From assembly GCA_963711035.1 (NCBI GenBank), contig CAVQCN010000005.1:1-64000 (forward strand): DNA of 64,000 nucleotides, given 5' to 3'. This DNA comes from WHTK01 sp963711035. Lineage in GTDB: Bacteria > Chloroflexota > Dehalococcoidia > DSTF01 > WHTK01. The notes under the pieces are model-generated. The model was not told the DNA's origin. It was given only the letters and a program-made list of their open reading frames with translations, and did not search any database. The translations under genes were made by a program, and so were the position numbers. Positions 43,401 to 52,144 of this stretch are shown in pieces (positions within the stretch are counted from its first letter, which is position 1; each line of letters begins with the position of its first letter).

Positions 43401-43921
43401 CAGTGTCGCGGCTCCGGGATGTTCTTGCCCGCCTTGAGGTCTTGCACCAGCTCGACGGTCTTGGCCGGGTCGAGGGGGCCGACGACGTTGCCGTTGACCC
43501 AGACCTGCGGCGCGTTGTCGCAGGTGCCGTTGCACTGCCCCAGGTGCAGGCCGAGCTTGTTGTCCGGCGTGTTCTCCCCGAAGGTGCAGCCGAGCATCTT
43601 CTCGAGGATCTCGAGCAGGTCGCTGCCGCCCTTGATGAAGCAGGCGGGCCCGCTGCACCAGGAGATCGTCGTCTCCGGCGGCGGCGTCTGGCGAAACTCG
43701 GAGTAGAAGGTGACGGCGCCGTAGACGCGTGATTCGGGCAGGCGCAGGTGCTGCGCGACGGCCCGGATGGCTTCGCGCGGCACGTAGCCGTAGCGGTGCT
43801 GAACCCGGTGCAGCGCCTGCAGCATGTCGCCTTCGCCGGGCTGCAGCCCTTCGAGAAGGGACCCGACCTCGAGCGTTGCCTCCGTGGGGCCCTGGCGCGA
43901 GCCGCTGCTGAAGGTAGTCAT
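43400..43921 (-). CDS. NuoE-like [2Fe-2S] thioredoxin-fold subunit
   Basis: The 173-aa protein has the NuoE pattern: a helical N-terminus with ALHRVQHRYGYVPREAIRAV, then CSGPAC and CNGTC supplying four Cys for a 2Fe-2S cluster. It pairs with the adjacent NuoF-like protein; the TGA overlaps the next ATG. With NuoF it forms the NADH-oxidising arm, but no NuoG is nearby, as in bifurcating hydrogenase or formate dehydrogenase modules. Starts with ATG at 43921. Confidence 0.88.
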   Translation of the reverse strand: MTTFSSGSRQGPTEATLEVGSLLEGLQPGEGDMLQALHRVQHRYGYVPREAIRAVAQHLRLPESRVYGAVTFYSEFRQTPPPETTISWCSGPACFIKGGSDLLEILEKMLGCTFGENTPDNKLGLHLGQCNGTCDNAPQVWVNGNVVGPLDPAKTVELVQDLKAGKNIPEPRH

Positions 43922-43971
43922 CTAAAGGCCAATATACGAGGCTGTCCTACTCCGGTAAAGACGAAACGCAG

Positions 43972-45280
43972 TTATTGGCCGCACACTCGCTCGACGACGC
44001 GGTACAGCACCTCCACCCCGAGGCGCAGGTTCTGCAGCGAGATGCGCTCGTCGTTGCCGTGCATGCCGCCCTGCTCGCCGGGGCCGAGCAGCATGGGCAC
44101 GAAGCCGTAGGCGGGCACGTCGCGGCGCCGGAAGGTGCGCGAGTCGGTGAAGCCGGCCGTGACCCGCGGCAGCACCGCCGCCTCCGGCATAATTTCGCCG
44201 CAGACGGCGCGGATCGCGTCGGTCAGACTCGGTGCCGTCCGGCGTCACCGGGCTCTCCGCCCCGAACACGGTCTCGATCTCGATCTTCGGGTCGTCGATC
44301 ACGGCGCGCACCTCCTGGATGAAGGTCGCCGGGTCGTACGCGGGCACGAGGCGGCAGTCGATAGTCGCCGAGGCGGTCGCGGGGATGACGTTGTGCTTGA
44401 CGCCGCCCCCCAGCCCCGTGGCGCTGATCGTGTTGGTCATAAGGTTGCCGATTATGCGATGGCGGGCGCCGATCTCCTCCGGTGGCGTCTTGTCGGGGTC
44501 GACGTCGAGATAGCCCTCGGCGTAGGCAGCGCGCAGCGAGTTTGCAACCGGGTCGGTGAGCTGCGTCGGCCGGCGCCAGTCCTGGATGCGCTGCATGGCC
44601 CGCACCATGCGGTCGACGACGTTGTCTTCGTGCGGCGCCGAGCCGTGGCCCGGCCGGCCGACCGACTTCAGCGTGAGCCACAGCGGGCTCTTCTCCGCCA
44701 TCGAGAGGCCGAAGGACGGCCGCTCGACGCCCAGGTACGCCTCGGAGCCGTAGCCACCCTCGTTGATCACGAAGGCAGCGTCGAGCAGCTCCGGGTGCTT
44801 CTGGTCGAGCCACTCGGCGCCGAAATCGCTGCCGGCCTCTTCGTCCGCCACGACCATGAGAACGACGGGGCGCCGCAGCTGCACGCCGAGGCGCTTCAGC
44901 GTCAGAAACGTGACGATCTCCAGCGCGCCCATGCCCTTCATGTCGAGGGCGCCGCGGCCCCAGACGTAGCCGTCCTTGATCACGCCGCTGTAGGGCTCGA
45001 CCTGCCAGTGCTCCGCTTCGACCGGCACGACGTCGGAGTGATGCAGCAGGATGAGCGGCTTTTCGTCCGCCGAGCCGCCGTCCAGTCGCGCGATCAGGTT
45101 GGCTCGGCCCGGCGCCGATACCAGCTTGCGCGACGCGATGCCCTCCGCGTCGAGCACCTGCGCCAACCAGTCGCAGGCCAGCTCTTCATTGCCGGGCGGG
45201 TTCGTCGTGTCCAGGCGGATGTAGCGCTGCAGCAGATCGACGGCCTCGTTGGCCATCGCGTCGAAGTCGAGGCTGGTCAT
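43972..45280 (-). pseudogene. M20-family peptidase/deacylase, frameshifted
   Basis: Residues 1-~355 read as an intact M20 metallopeptidase: LLHHSDVVPVE, GRGALDMKGMG, VVADEEAGSDFG, then the dimerisation domain. Near 44225-44230 the frame changes; the rest of the enzyme (LTDAIRAVCGEIMPEAAVLP, TDSRTFRRRDVPAYGFVP, GGMHGNDERISLQNL with its metal His) is in another frame ending at 43972. Deleting one base (a T in the minus-strand GAGTCTGACC) repairs it. The unrepaired frame runs to 43922 with an Arg/Ala-rich shadow. It is upstream of nuoE in the same direction. It may be inactive or a sequencing error. Confidence 0.8.
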
Positions 45281-45417
45281 GGTGGGCTCCTGCGTCTAAG
45301 GCTGGCTCATTCTCGCACAGAGGACGAAACGAGGGCTCCCACGCTGGTCTTTGGGAAATGCAGTGTCACACTCCGAGTTGCTACGGCGAGCACGTTGGGG
45401 CCCGTGCCAACCTCACC

Positions 45418-45473
45418 CCTCGGTCCCCTCTCCGTGTACAGAGAGGGGATGGCGGCAGCCAGAGGTGAGGCGG
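45418..45473 (+). repeat. Interspersed hairpin repeat, family R3, copy 2
   Basis: CCCCTCTCCG hairpin followed by ATGGCGGCAGCCAGAGGTGA; direct repeat of 8836-8890 in a 240-bp spacer between the M20 gene and the HEAT gene. Confidence 0.7.
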
Positions 45474-45522
45474 CTTCGTCTGCCCTCGCTGCGGGCTTCA
45501 TCCCGCAGAAGCCCGTTCTCCG

Positions 45523-46404
45523 CTACTTCCGGGTTTCCAGCTTCTCCAGCGCCTCGCTCACCGCGGTCAGCGCGGATGCGCCGACACCGAGGCCGGCTGT
45601 CGCCTGCTCGACCTTACGGAAGATCGAAGCGGGCGAGGCGTGCTCGCTGTAGTGATGCAGGGCGCGGATCACGGAGCCATCCAGCGGCTCGTTCAGGATC
45701 GAGCGCAGCACGTCGATGCTCACCTCCGGACCAAGGTTGAGCAGGCCGTCCGCCGCTACCCATGCCACGTTGGGCGAGTCGTCGTGCAGCGCCTTGAGCA
45801 GCGGCGCCTTGGTGACCGGGTCGTTGATGCGCGAGAGGCAGATCGTCGCGCGCCAGCGGATGGTCGTGTCGCTTTCGTCGAGCAGCTTGGCGATGCCGGG
45901 CACCGCGCGCTTGCCGACGCGCGCCAGCGCCTCCGACGCGATGGTGGAGCGGAAGTCGTGCGTGCGGGTCAACACGTCGATCAGCTCATCCACCGTCTGC
46001 GCCGAAGCGCTGTCCGAGAGCAGGAACAGGGCGCCGACCTGCACGTCCTTGTCCGGGTCGTGGATTGCCTTATGCGCCGCCGCAATCGTCTTCGGGTTGG
46101 GTGGTACCTCGCGCAGCAGGTGCATCGCCTCACGGCGCACGCGCATGTCCGGTTGGTTGAGGCAGGCGATGAGGCCATCGATCTTGGCAGCCTCCGCCTT
46201 GCGGCTCACGGGGCCGCGCAGCAACCGCTCCGCCGTGACGCCGAGGTTCGGTGCCCGCATCGAACTGCGCCCGGGCCGGGCGGCGCGGACGGCAGCGGAC
46301 TCCCAGAAGCCGCTCTCCTCCACTGGCAGCTCGGACAGAGGCTTCTCGCCTTTGGCGTAAGCCAGGATCAGTTCGCGGTATTTCTGCTCGGCGTCGGACG
46401 TCAT
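45523..46404 (-). CDS. HEAT-repeat protein
   Basis: The 293-aa protein is mainly alpha-helical HEAT repeats (~70-270): repeated pairs such as DVLTRTHDFRSTIASEALAR, AVPGIAKLLDESDTTIRWRA and GLLNLGPEVSIDVLRSIL. HEAT arrays bind proteins; some PBS-lyase-type repeats bind phycobilins, but no cofactor site is evident here. The N-terminus (~1-50) has a Glu/Leu helix. The ATG has GGAGGAGAAG upstream. No partner can be named from the neighbours. Confidence 0.7.
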   Translation of the reverse strand: MTSDAEQKYRELILAYAKGEKPLSELPVEESGFWESAAVRAARPGRSSMRAPNLGVTAERLLRGPVSRKAEAAKIDGLIACLNQPDMRVRREAMHLLREVPPNPKTIAAAHKAIHDPDKDVQVGALFLLSDSASAQTVDELIDVLTRTHDFRSTIASEALARVGKRAVPGIAKLLDESDTTIRWRATICLSRINDPVTKAPLLKALHDDSPNVAWVAADGLLNLGPEVSIDVLRSILNEPLDGSVIRALHHYSEHASPASIFRKVEQATAGLGVGASALTAVSEALEKLETRK

Positions 46405-46520
46405 GGGCTGCTCTTCTCCTCCGTTTCAAATGACCTGCTGCCCCAAACACTACGAGCCCTGGCCGGCTCAGTCACTACATTACAAGTCTAGCCGTATCGT
46501 TCCAGAGCCATTCGGCCGCT

Positions 46521-47288
46521 CTATTGGGCCGTATAGGCGCCATCGACCAGGTGGTAGCTGCCCGTGATGAAGGACGCCTCGTCCGAGGCGAGGAAACACA
46601 CGAGGTTCGCCACCTCCTCCGCCGTCCCCATCCGCTTCACGGGATGCATCTGCGTGATGACGTCGAGCGTGGCCGCATCGAGGGCGTTCGTGAGCAGCGG
46701 TGTCGTGATGAACGCCGGACCGACGCTGTTCACGCGAATGTTCTGCGTCGCGTACTCGAGCGCCGCCGCCCTCGTCAGGCCGACGACGCCGTGCTTGGCC
46801 GCAACGTACGCCGGGCTGCCCGCGAAGGCCACCGAGCCCAGGATCGACGACATGTTGACGATGGCGCCGCCGCCCGAGGCCCGCATGAACGGAATCTCGT
46901 AGCGCATACAGTAGAAGACGCCGTTGAGGTTGACGTCGACCACCTGGCGCCAGCCATCGATGGAATAGGAGCCGGTCGGATTGGACTCGCCGCCGATGCC
47001 GGCGTTGTTCACCGCGACGTCGAGCCGACCGTAGACGTCCTCGCAGCGCTTGACCATCGCCTCGACCGACGCAGGGTCAGCGACGTCGACGTCTGCCGTC
47101 TTGGCAACGCCGCCTGCCGCACCGATTTCTTCGACGACGCGCTCGGCGCCAGCCAGGTTGCGGTCCGCCACGACGACCTGGGCGCCGCGATGGGCGAAGA
47201 GCTTGCAACATGCCTCACCGATGCCAGAACCGCCGCCTGTGACCAGCGCCACCTTGCCGGCAAACGTCGTTTCGTAGGTTGACGTCAT
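46521..47288 (-). CDS. Short-chain dehydrogenase/reductase (SDR)
   Basis: The 255-aa protein is a classical SDR: cofactor motif VTGGGSGIGEACC (12-24), acidic residue in VVADRN (Asp at the end of strand 2, NAD-preferring), NNAG(I), Ser in NMSSI, and the YVAAK active-site pair. It probably oxidises or reduces an alcohol/ketone with NAD(H); substrate unknown. Strong site GGAGGGTTC before the ATG. It follows the M3 peptidase in the same direction, 30 bases apart, so they may be co-transcribed. Confidence 0.88.
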   Translation of the reverse strand: MTSTYETTFAGKVALVTGGGSGIGEACCKLFAHRGAQVVVADRNLAGAERVVEEIGAAGGVAKTADVDVADPASVEAMVKRCEDVYGRLDVAVNNAGIGGESNPTGSYSIDGWRQVVDVNLNGVFYCMRYEIPFMRASGGGAIVNMSSILGSVAFAGSPAYVAAKHGVVGLTRAAALEYATQNIRVNSVGPAFITTPLLTNALDAATLDVITQMHPVKRMGTAEEVANLVCFLASDEASFITGSYHLVDGAYTAQ

Positions 47289-47318
47289 CGTTGAACCCTC
47301 CTCGTCTCGCTGACCCGG

Positions 47319-49280
47319 CTACAGACCCAGATTCTTGAGAAACGCCTCGCTGTTGGGCTCGCGGCGCAGGAATTCGCGCACGAGGACGTCGCCGTCGACG
47401 GCGCCGCCCCGCTCCAGCACGACGCGCCGGTACTCGAGGCCGAGGTCCTGGTTCAGCGGCCCCGCCGCCTCGAAGCGCGTGAACATGTCGTCGGCGAAAA
47501 CCTCGGACCACTTGTAGCCGTAGTAGCCCGCGTCGTAGCCGAAGAGGTGGCCGAAGCCGGCCTGCCAATACGTCTGCGGCGGCGCATCGAAGCCCGAGAT
47601 GGAGTGCAGGCGCTGCCAGATGGCGGTCGTATCCTTTTCCGCGCCGTCTGCGTGGTAGGCCATGTCGAGCTCGGCGAAGAAGAGCTGGCGCATCGTGAAG
47701 AGGCCGGAATCGAGGTTCTTTGCCGCCAGCATCGCCTCGAGCAGCGACGGCGGCAGCGGTTCGCCCGTCTCCACGTGCCGTGAGAAGCCGGAAAGCACGT
47801 CCGATTGCCAGACCCAGTGCTCCAGCATCTGCGACGGCGCCTCGACGAAGTCGGTCTCGGTGCGCGTCCCGGAGAAGCGCAGGCGGTCGGCCGTGGTCAG
47901 CGTCTGGTGCAGGATGTGCCCAAACTCGTGGAACAGCGTCTCGACCTCGCTGTGACGCAGCAACGACGGCTGGCTCGCAGTCGGCTTGGTGAAGTTGGCA
48001 ACGATGGCGCTGACCGGCTCCTGGTAGCTGCCGTCCGGCAGTCGCCTCCCGCCGACCAGCGTGAAGGCGGCCGCGTGGCCGTACTTGTTGGGCCGCGGGA
48101 AGAGGTCCATGTAGAAGCAGGCGATCTCCTCGCCGTCCGCCGCGTTGCGCACGCGGTACAGCTTCACGTCCGGGTGCCAGGCGTTCGCCGGCTCGACCGG
48201 CTCAAAGCGCACGCCGAGCAGCGTCTGCATCACGTCGAACAGGCCCTTGAGCACAGCGTCGAGGGGAAAGTACTTCGCCACTTCGAACTCGTCGACGGCG
48301 TACTTCGTGCGCAGCAGGTAGTTGTGATAGAAGCGCCAGTCCCACAGCTGCAGCTCGGCCGCCGGGTCGCCTGTGTGAGTGCGTTTCGCCTCCTGCAGCG
48401 CTGCCATGTCGCCGTGCAGCTTCGGCTCGACACGGTGGCGCAGGTCGGACAGGAAGTCGACTACGCGCTGCGGCGTCTTGGCCATGCGCAGCTCGAGGCC
48501 GTACGCCGCCCACGATTCGTAACCCAACAGATGGGCCAGCTCGTCGCGTACGGCCAGAGCCTCCTCCAGCACGCCGACGTTATCTGCGCCGCCCTTGCAG
48601 AAGCTTTTGACCAGCAACTCGCGGCGCAGCGGCTCCGACTCGGCGTTGTCGAGGAATGGGTACATCTCCGGGTAGTCGAGCGAGACGCGGTACACGGTCA
48701 CACCGTCGCGTTCCTCGGTGCGCAGTCCGTCGATGTAGCTGTCGGGCAGGCCCTTGAGGTCCTCGCGCGTGACGAGTATGGCGTCGTCGTACGTATCGAT
48801 GTTGCGCTGGAACGTGACGCTGAGTTCGACGAGACGTTCTTTCAGCTCTCGCACGCGCCGGCGCTGCTCGACGGGCAGAGCGAAGCCATCGCGGCGGAAG
48901 TCGCGCAGCGTGTGCTCCAGCAGACGCTTCGATTCACCCTCGAGACCGCGCGCCTCCTCGCTCTGGGCGAAGGCCATGACGGCCTGATAGAGGTCTTCGC
49001 GGAAGCTGAGCTCGATCGCGTATTTCTCCAGCGCCTCTCGCATCGTGTCCGCGGCGGCGCGCACGTCATCGTCGCCTGCGACGTACGACATGAATCCGTA
49101 GCGCCCATGCGCCTGTTCGATCAGGTCGTCTGCCACTTCGATGGCCAGCAGCGTATTGGCGAAAGTGTGCTCGCCGGGCGCGAGGCCTACCACACGTTCG
49201 ATGATTGCATCTGCCTCTGCAATGGCGCGGCGTTGCGCCTGCTCGATCTCCGCCGGCGACGGCACGCTGAAGTCGATCAA
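47319..49280 (-). CDS. M3-family metallopeptidase (oligopeptidase)
   Basis: The 653-aa cytosolic enzyme has HEFGH at residues 451-455 (in VETLFHEFGHILHQ), the zinc and catalytic site, and FVEAPSQMLEHWVWQ with the third zinc ligand Glu. Length and layout match thimet/oligopeptidase A types that cut peptides of about 5-20 residues. No signal peptide. The ATG opens MIDFSVPSPAEIEQAQRR. It is read toward the SDR gene. Confidence 0.92.
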   Translation of the reverse strand: MIDFSVPSPAEIEQAQRRAIAEADAIIERVVGLAPGEHTFANTLLAIEVADDLIEQAHGRYGFMSYVAGDDDVRAAADTMREALEKYAIELSFREDLYQAVMAFAQSEEARGLEGESKRLLEHTLRDFRRDGFALPVEQRRRVRELKERLVELSVTFQRNIDTYDDAILVTREDLKGLPDSYIDGLRTEERDGVTVYRVSLDYPEMYPFLDNAESEPLRRELLVKSFCKGGADNVGVLEEALAVRDELAHLLGYESWAAYGLELRMAKTPQRVVDFLSDLRHRVEPKLHGDMAALQEAKRTHTGDPAAELQLWDWRFYHNYLLRTKYAVDEFEVAKYFPLDAVLKGLFDVMQTLLGVRFEPVEPANAWHPDVKLYRVRNAADGEEIACFYMDLFPRPNKYGHAAAFTLVGGRRLPDGSYQEPVSAIVANFTKPTASQPSLLRHSEVETLFHEFGHILHQTLTTADRLRFSGTRTETDFVEAPSQMLEHWVWQSDVLSGFSRHVETGEPLPPSLLEAMLAAKNLDSGLFTMRQLFFAELDMAYHADGAEKDTTAIWQRLHSISGFDAPPQTYWQAGFGHLFGYDAGYYGYKWSEVFADDMFTRFEAAGPLNQDLGLEYRRVVLERGGAVDGDVLVREFLRREPNSEAFLKNLGL

Positions 49281-49475
49281 GGGCTGGCCTCTTCTAGAGG
49301 GCGAGCGTCCCAGACAGTACCGCGCGCGGCGCAGTTCAGACGGATACGCCCTGGAAAAACGTCACTGTACCTTCGATCATAGCATCGCCACCGGCCTCTC
49401 TCGGCGTCTGAAACGATGCTTCTCGGCCGCTCGATCAGTACACTGGGCCGGAGTTCGCGTAGCCATGGAGGAACT

Positions 49476-50438
49476 ATGAGCTTCAAGATCGTCCTGCTGC
49501 CCAACGCCGGCGCGCATTGGCCCGATGCCCTGCGCCGCGCCGTCCCCGGCATCGAAGTCGCCTTCTTCGACGAGCTGAACGATGCGGCGGCCGCTGCCAT
49601 CGAGGACGCCGACGCCGCCTTCGGCACCGTGCCGCCCGAGCTGCTGGCCCGCGCCCGCAAGCTGCGCTGGATCTCGGCGCCGATGGCCGGGCTGGGCGGC
49701 AGGTGGTTCTACGACGAGCTGATCCAGTCCGACGTCACCGTCACCAACGTGAGCGGCATCTACAACGAGCACCTCGCCGGCCACATCATGGGCTTCGTGC
49801 TCGCCTTCTCGCGCCGCCTGGACTTCTACATCCCACAGCAGGTCAAGGCGCCGCTCTGGCAACACGGACCGGAGCCCATCGAGCTTTCGGAGCGCACGGC
49901 GCTGATCGTCGGTGTGGGCGGCGCCGGATCCGAGGCGGCGCGGCTGTGCAACGCCTTCGGCATGCGCGTCATCGGCGTCGACCCGCGCGAGACGCGGCTG
50001 CTGCCCGGTCTCAGCGAGATCGTCACGCCCGACCACATGGACGAGAAGCTGCCCGAGGCCGACTTCGTCATCCTCACGATCCCGGAGTCGCCCGGCACCG
50101 TGAACCTGTTCAACGCCGACAAGTTCGCGCGAATGAAGCAGGGCTCGTACATCATCAACATCGGCCGGGGCGTCACCATCGTCACTGAGGACCTGATGGC
50201 GGCGTTGCGCAGCGGCAAGCTGGCCGGCGCCGGTCTCGACGTGATCAACCCGGAGCCGCTGCCTTCCGGCCACCCTATCTGGTCGATGCCGGGCGTGCTG
50301 ATCACGCCCCATATCGCCATCTCCGGCTCTCGCGACGTGTGGGAGCAGCGCCGTCTTGAGCTGCTGATCGACAACTGTCAGCGCTTCGAAAAGGGCGAGC
50401 CCCTGCGCAACATGGTCGACAAGAAGAACTGGTTCTGA
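49476..50438 (+). CDS. D-isomer 2-hydroxyacid dehydrogenase family protein
   Basis: The 320-aa protein has the Rossmann motif GVGGAGSEAARLCNAFG and the catalytic Arg in INIGRG, Glu in VINPEPLP and His in LITPHIAISG. It reduces 2-oxoacids or oxidises 2-hydroxyacids with NAD(P)H; the N-terminal domain is short and does not name a substrate. The ATG at 49476 follows GGAGGAAC. It is divergent from the M3 peptidase and convergent with the YihY gene, the stops 4 bases apart. Confidence 0.85.
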   Translation: MSFKIVLLPNAGAHWPDALRRAVPGIEVAFFDELNDAAAAAIEDADAAFGTVPPELLARARKLRWISAPMAGLGGRWFYDELIQSDVTVTNVSGIYNEHLAGHIMGFVLAFSRRLDFYIPQQVKAPLWQHGPEPIELSERTALIVGVGGAGSEAARLCNAFGMRVIGVDPRETRLLPGLSEIVTPDHMDEKLPEADFVILTIPESPGTVNLFNADKFARMKQGSYIINIGRGVTIVTEDLMAALRSGKLAGAGLDVINPEPLPSGHPIWSMPGVLITPHIAISGSRDVWEQRRLELLIDNCQRFEKGEPLRNMVDKKNWF

Positions 50439-50442
50439 CGCT

Positions 50443-51462
50443 CTACTGAGCGGCGCGCCGGTCGTTTCCGTGTCCGGTCACCGCCCGCCACGCGGTCAGG
50501 CCGACCAACCCTGCGCCGAGCGCAACTCCTGGCACGGCACGTCCGATGCGACGCTTGAGGCCCCGCGGTTCAGACTCCTCAGATTCGGCACGCTTCGGTT
50601 CGGCTGTTTTCTTGACCTCGGATGACGCGGCCTCCTCCGCGAGCACGGCGTTGATCTCGGCCGCGAACAGCAGGATGAAGCTGCTCAGGTAGAGCCACAC
50701 GAGCAGCACGACGACGCCTCCCAGCGTTCCATACGTCGCGTTGTAGGAGCCGAAGTTCGCAACGTAGAGGCCGAAGAAGTACGTGAACGGCAGCCACAGA
50801 GCGACGAATACGAGCGCGCCGGGGCTGAGCCAGCGGAACGGCAGCGTCACATTCGGCGCGGCCCAGAACAGCACTGCGACGGCGAGCAGCAGCATCAGGA
50901 CGATGACCGGCCAGCGGGCCAGCGTGATCAGCGTGGCGTCGGAGCCGCTGAAGCCGATCGACTGCGCAATGTTGATGCCGTATGCTTCCCCGACGACGAG
51001 CAGGACGACGGACGCGAGAATCGAGACGCCCGCGACCAGCGTGAGGCCGATGGCAGTGGCGTAGCGCCGCAGGCGGCCGCGCGACTCTCTCGCGTCGTAG
51101 ATGCGGTTCATGACCTTCATCACGGTACCGACGCCGCTGGCCGATGACCACAGCGCGCCGAGGATACCGACGGACAGCAGCGCCGAGTTCTTGCCTTCGA
51201 CGACCTGGTGCATCTGCTTGCGCAGCACCGAGATCACGTCGGCGGGCAAGGATGAGCCGATCTGGTTGATCAGTTGATCGGTCGGGTTCTGGATGTTCAG
51301 GGCGTCGGCGATAAACCCGCCCAGCGCCGCGACGAAGATGAGGAAGGGAAACAGCGCCAGGAACAGCTTGTACGCGAGCTCGGCGGCGCCGCCGGACAGA
51401 TCGTCCTCGCCGACCTCCTTGATCAGCGCCTTCAGAAACTTCACGAAACGCCAGGTCGCCAT
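50443..51462 (-). CDS. YihY/UPF0761 family membrane protein
   Basis: The 339-aa protein has six hydrophobic helices in the YihY/BrkB arrangement, with GGAAELAYKLFLALFPFLIF at the start, GSYNATYGTLGGVVVLLVWLY and an acidic/Lys-rich tail (~285-339). The family was once linked to RNase BN in error; its role is unsettled, with transport or envelope functions proposed. The start MATWRFVKF follows GGAGGCTCG. No neighbour suggests a partner. Confidence 0.8.
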   Translation of the reverse strand: MATWRFVKFLKALIKEVGEDDLSGGAAELAYKLFLALFPFLIFVAALGGFIADALNIQNPTDQLINQIGSSLPADVISVLRKQMHQVVEGKNSALLSVGILGALWSSASGVGTVMKVMNRIYDARESRGRLRRYATAIGLTLVAGVSILASVVLLVVGEAYGINIAQSIGFSGSDATLITLARWPVIVLMLLLAVAVLFWAAPNVTLPFRWLSPGALVFVALWLPFTYFFGLYVANFGSYNATYGTLGGVVVLLVWLYLSSFILLFAAEINAVLAEEAASSEVKKTAEPKRAESEESEPRGLKRRIGRAVPGVALGAGLVGLTAWRAVTGHGNDRRAAQ

Positions 51463-51638
51463 CGAGCCTCCTGAAAGCGAGCCGTCTACCGCCCCTCATG
51501 TCCATGGAGCGGCAACGAGTACCTGAACAGGGTAGACGGATACGCGCAGCACGCAAATCGCCGCGCCCGACGGGCGGTCATCGCCCACGCAACGTCGTAA
51601 GACCCGATCCGCACGGGAGCGTGCGGGATGTGATCCCC

Positions 51639-52121
51639 CTAGTGGGCGCCGTGGGCGTAGGCGCCTGCATAGCCCAGGTCGGCTAGCAGCTCGTCCTCGC
51701 GCGCCTGCATCGCGGCCGACTCCGCCGGCTCGTCATGGTCGTGGCCCAGGACGTGCAGCAGGCCATGCACCAGCAGGTGCGCCACTTCGCCGGCGACGGG
51801 GCGGCGGGCCCTCGCGGCTTGCGCTTCGGCTACGGGCAGGCAAACGACAATCTCGCCCAGCGATGGCGTTTCCTCCGGCCCGGCCTGGAGCTGCATGCCT
51901 TCCATAGAGGCGAAGGAGAGCACGTCGGTGGGCTCGTCCTGGCCGCGGTAGAGGCGGTTCAGCTCCTGCACCGTGTCCGCGTCGGCGAGCACGACCTCGA
52001 CCTCGACCTCCGGCGCCACGTACTCGGCGGCGAGGACGTGACGGGCCACACGGCGCAGCTCGGCGACGGGCACGCGCCCGCGACAGCCGGGCAACACCTG
52101 GATGGGCACTCTACGGGGCAT
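51639..52121 (-). CDS. ybeY: Endoribonuclease YbeY
   Basis: The 160-aa protein has the zinc motif HGLLHVLGHDH (His119, His123, His129), and the preceding RPVAGEVAHLLV. YbeY is a single-strand endoribonuclease needed for 16S rRNA 3' maturation and ribosome quality control. N-terminus and length are normal. It begins 24 bases after nuoN on the same strand and may share its transcript. Confidence 0.92.
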   Translation of the reverse strand: MPRRVPIQVLPGCRGRVPVAELRRVARHVLAAEYVAPEVEVEVVLADADTVQELNRLYRGQDEPTDVLSFASMEGMQLQAGPEETPSLGEIVVCLPVAEAQAARARRPVAGEVAHLLVHGLLHVLGHDHDEPAESAAMQAREDELLADLGYAGAYAHGAH

Positions 52122-52144
52122 GAGACGGTTCGGGCTTCAGACGA

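Noticed and set aside
41547..43706. A 719-aa plus-strand open frame across the nuoF-like gene
   Set aside because: Antisense shadow; the minus strand encodes a clear flavoprotein with cofactor motifs.
44135..45652. A 505-aa plus-strand open frame across the M20 gene
   Set aside because: Antisense to the peptidase and continues through a repeat; composition is shadow-like.
47805..49382. A 525-aa plus-strand open frame across the M3 peptidase
   Set aside because: Antisense shadow with no family features; the peptidase motifs are on the minus strand.
51498..51686. A short plus-strand open frame between yihY and ybeY
   Set aside because: No ribosome binding site and Arg/Pro-rich composition; a ~175-bp spacer without a gene is more likely.
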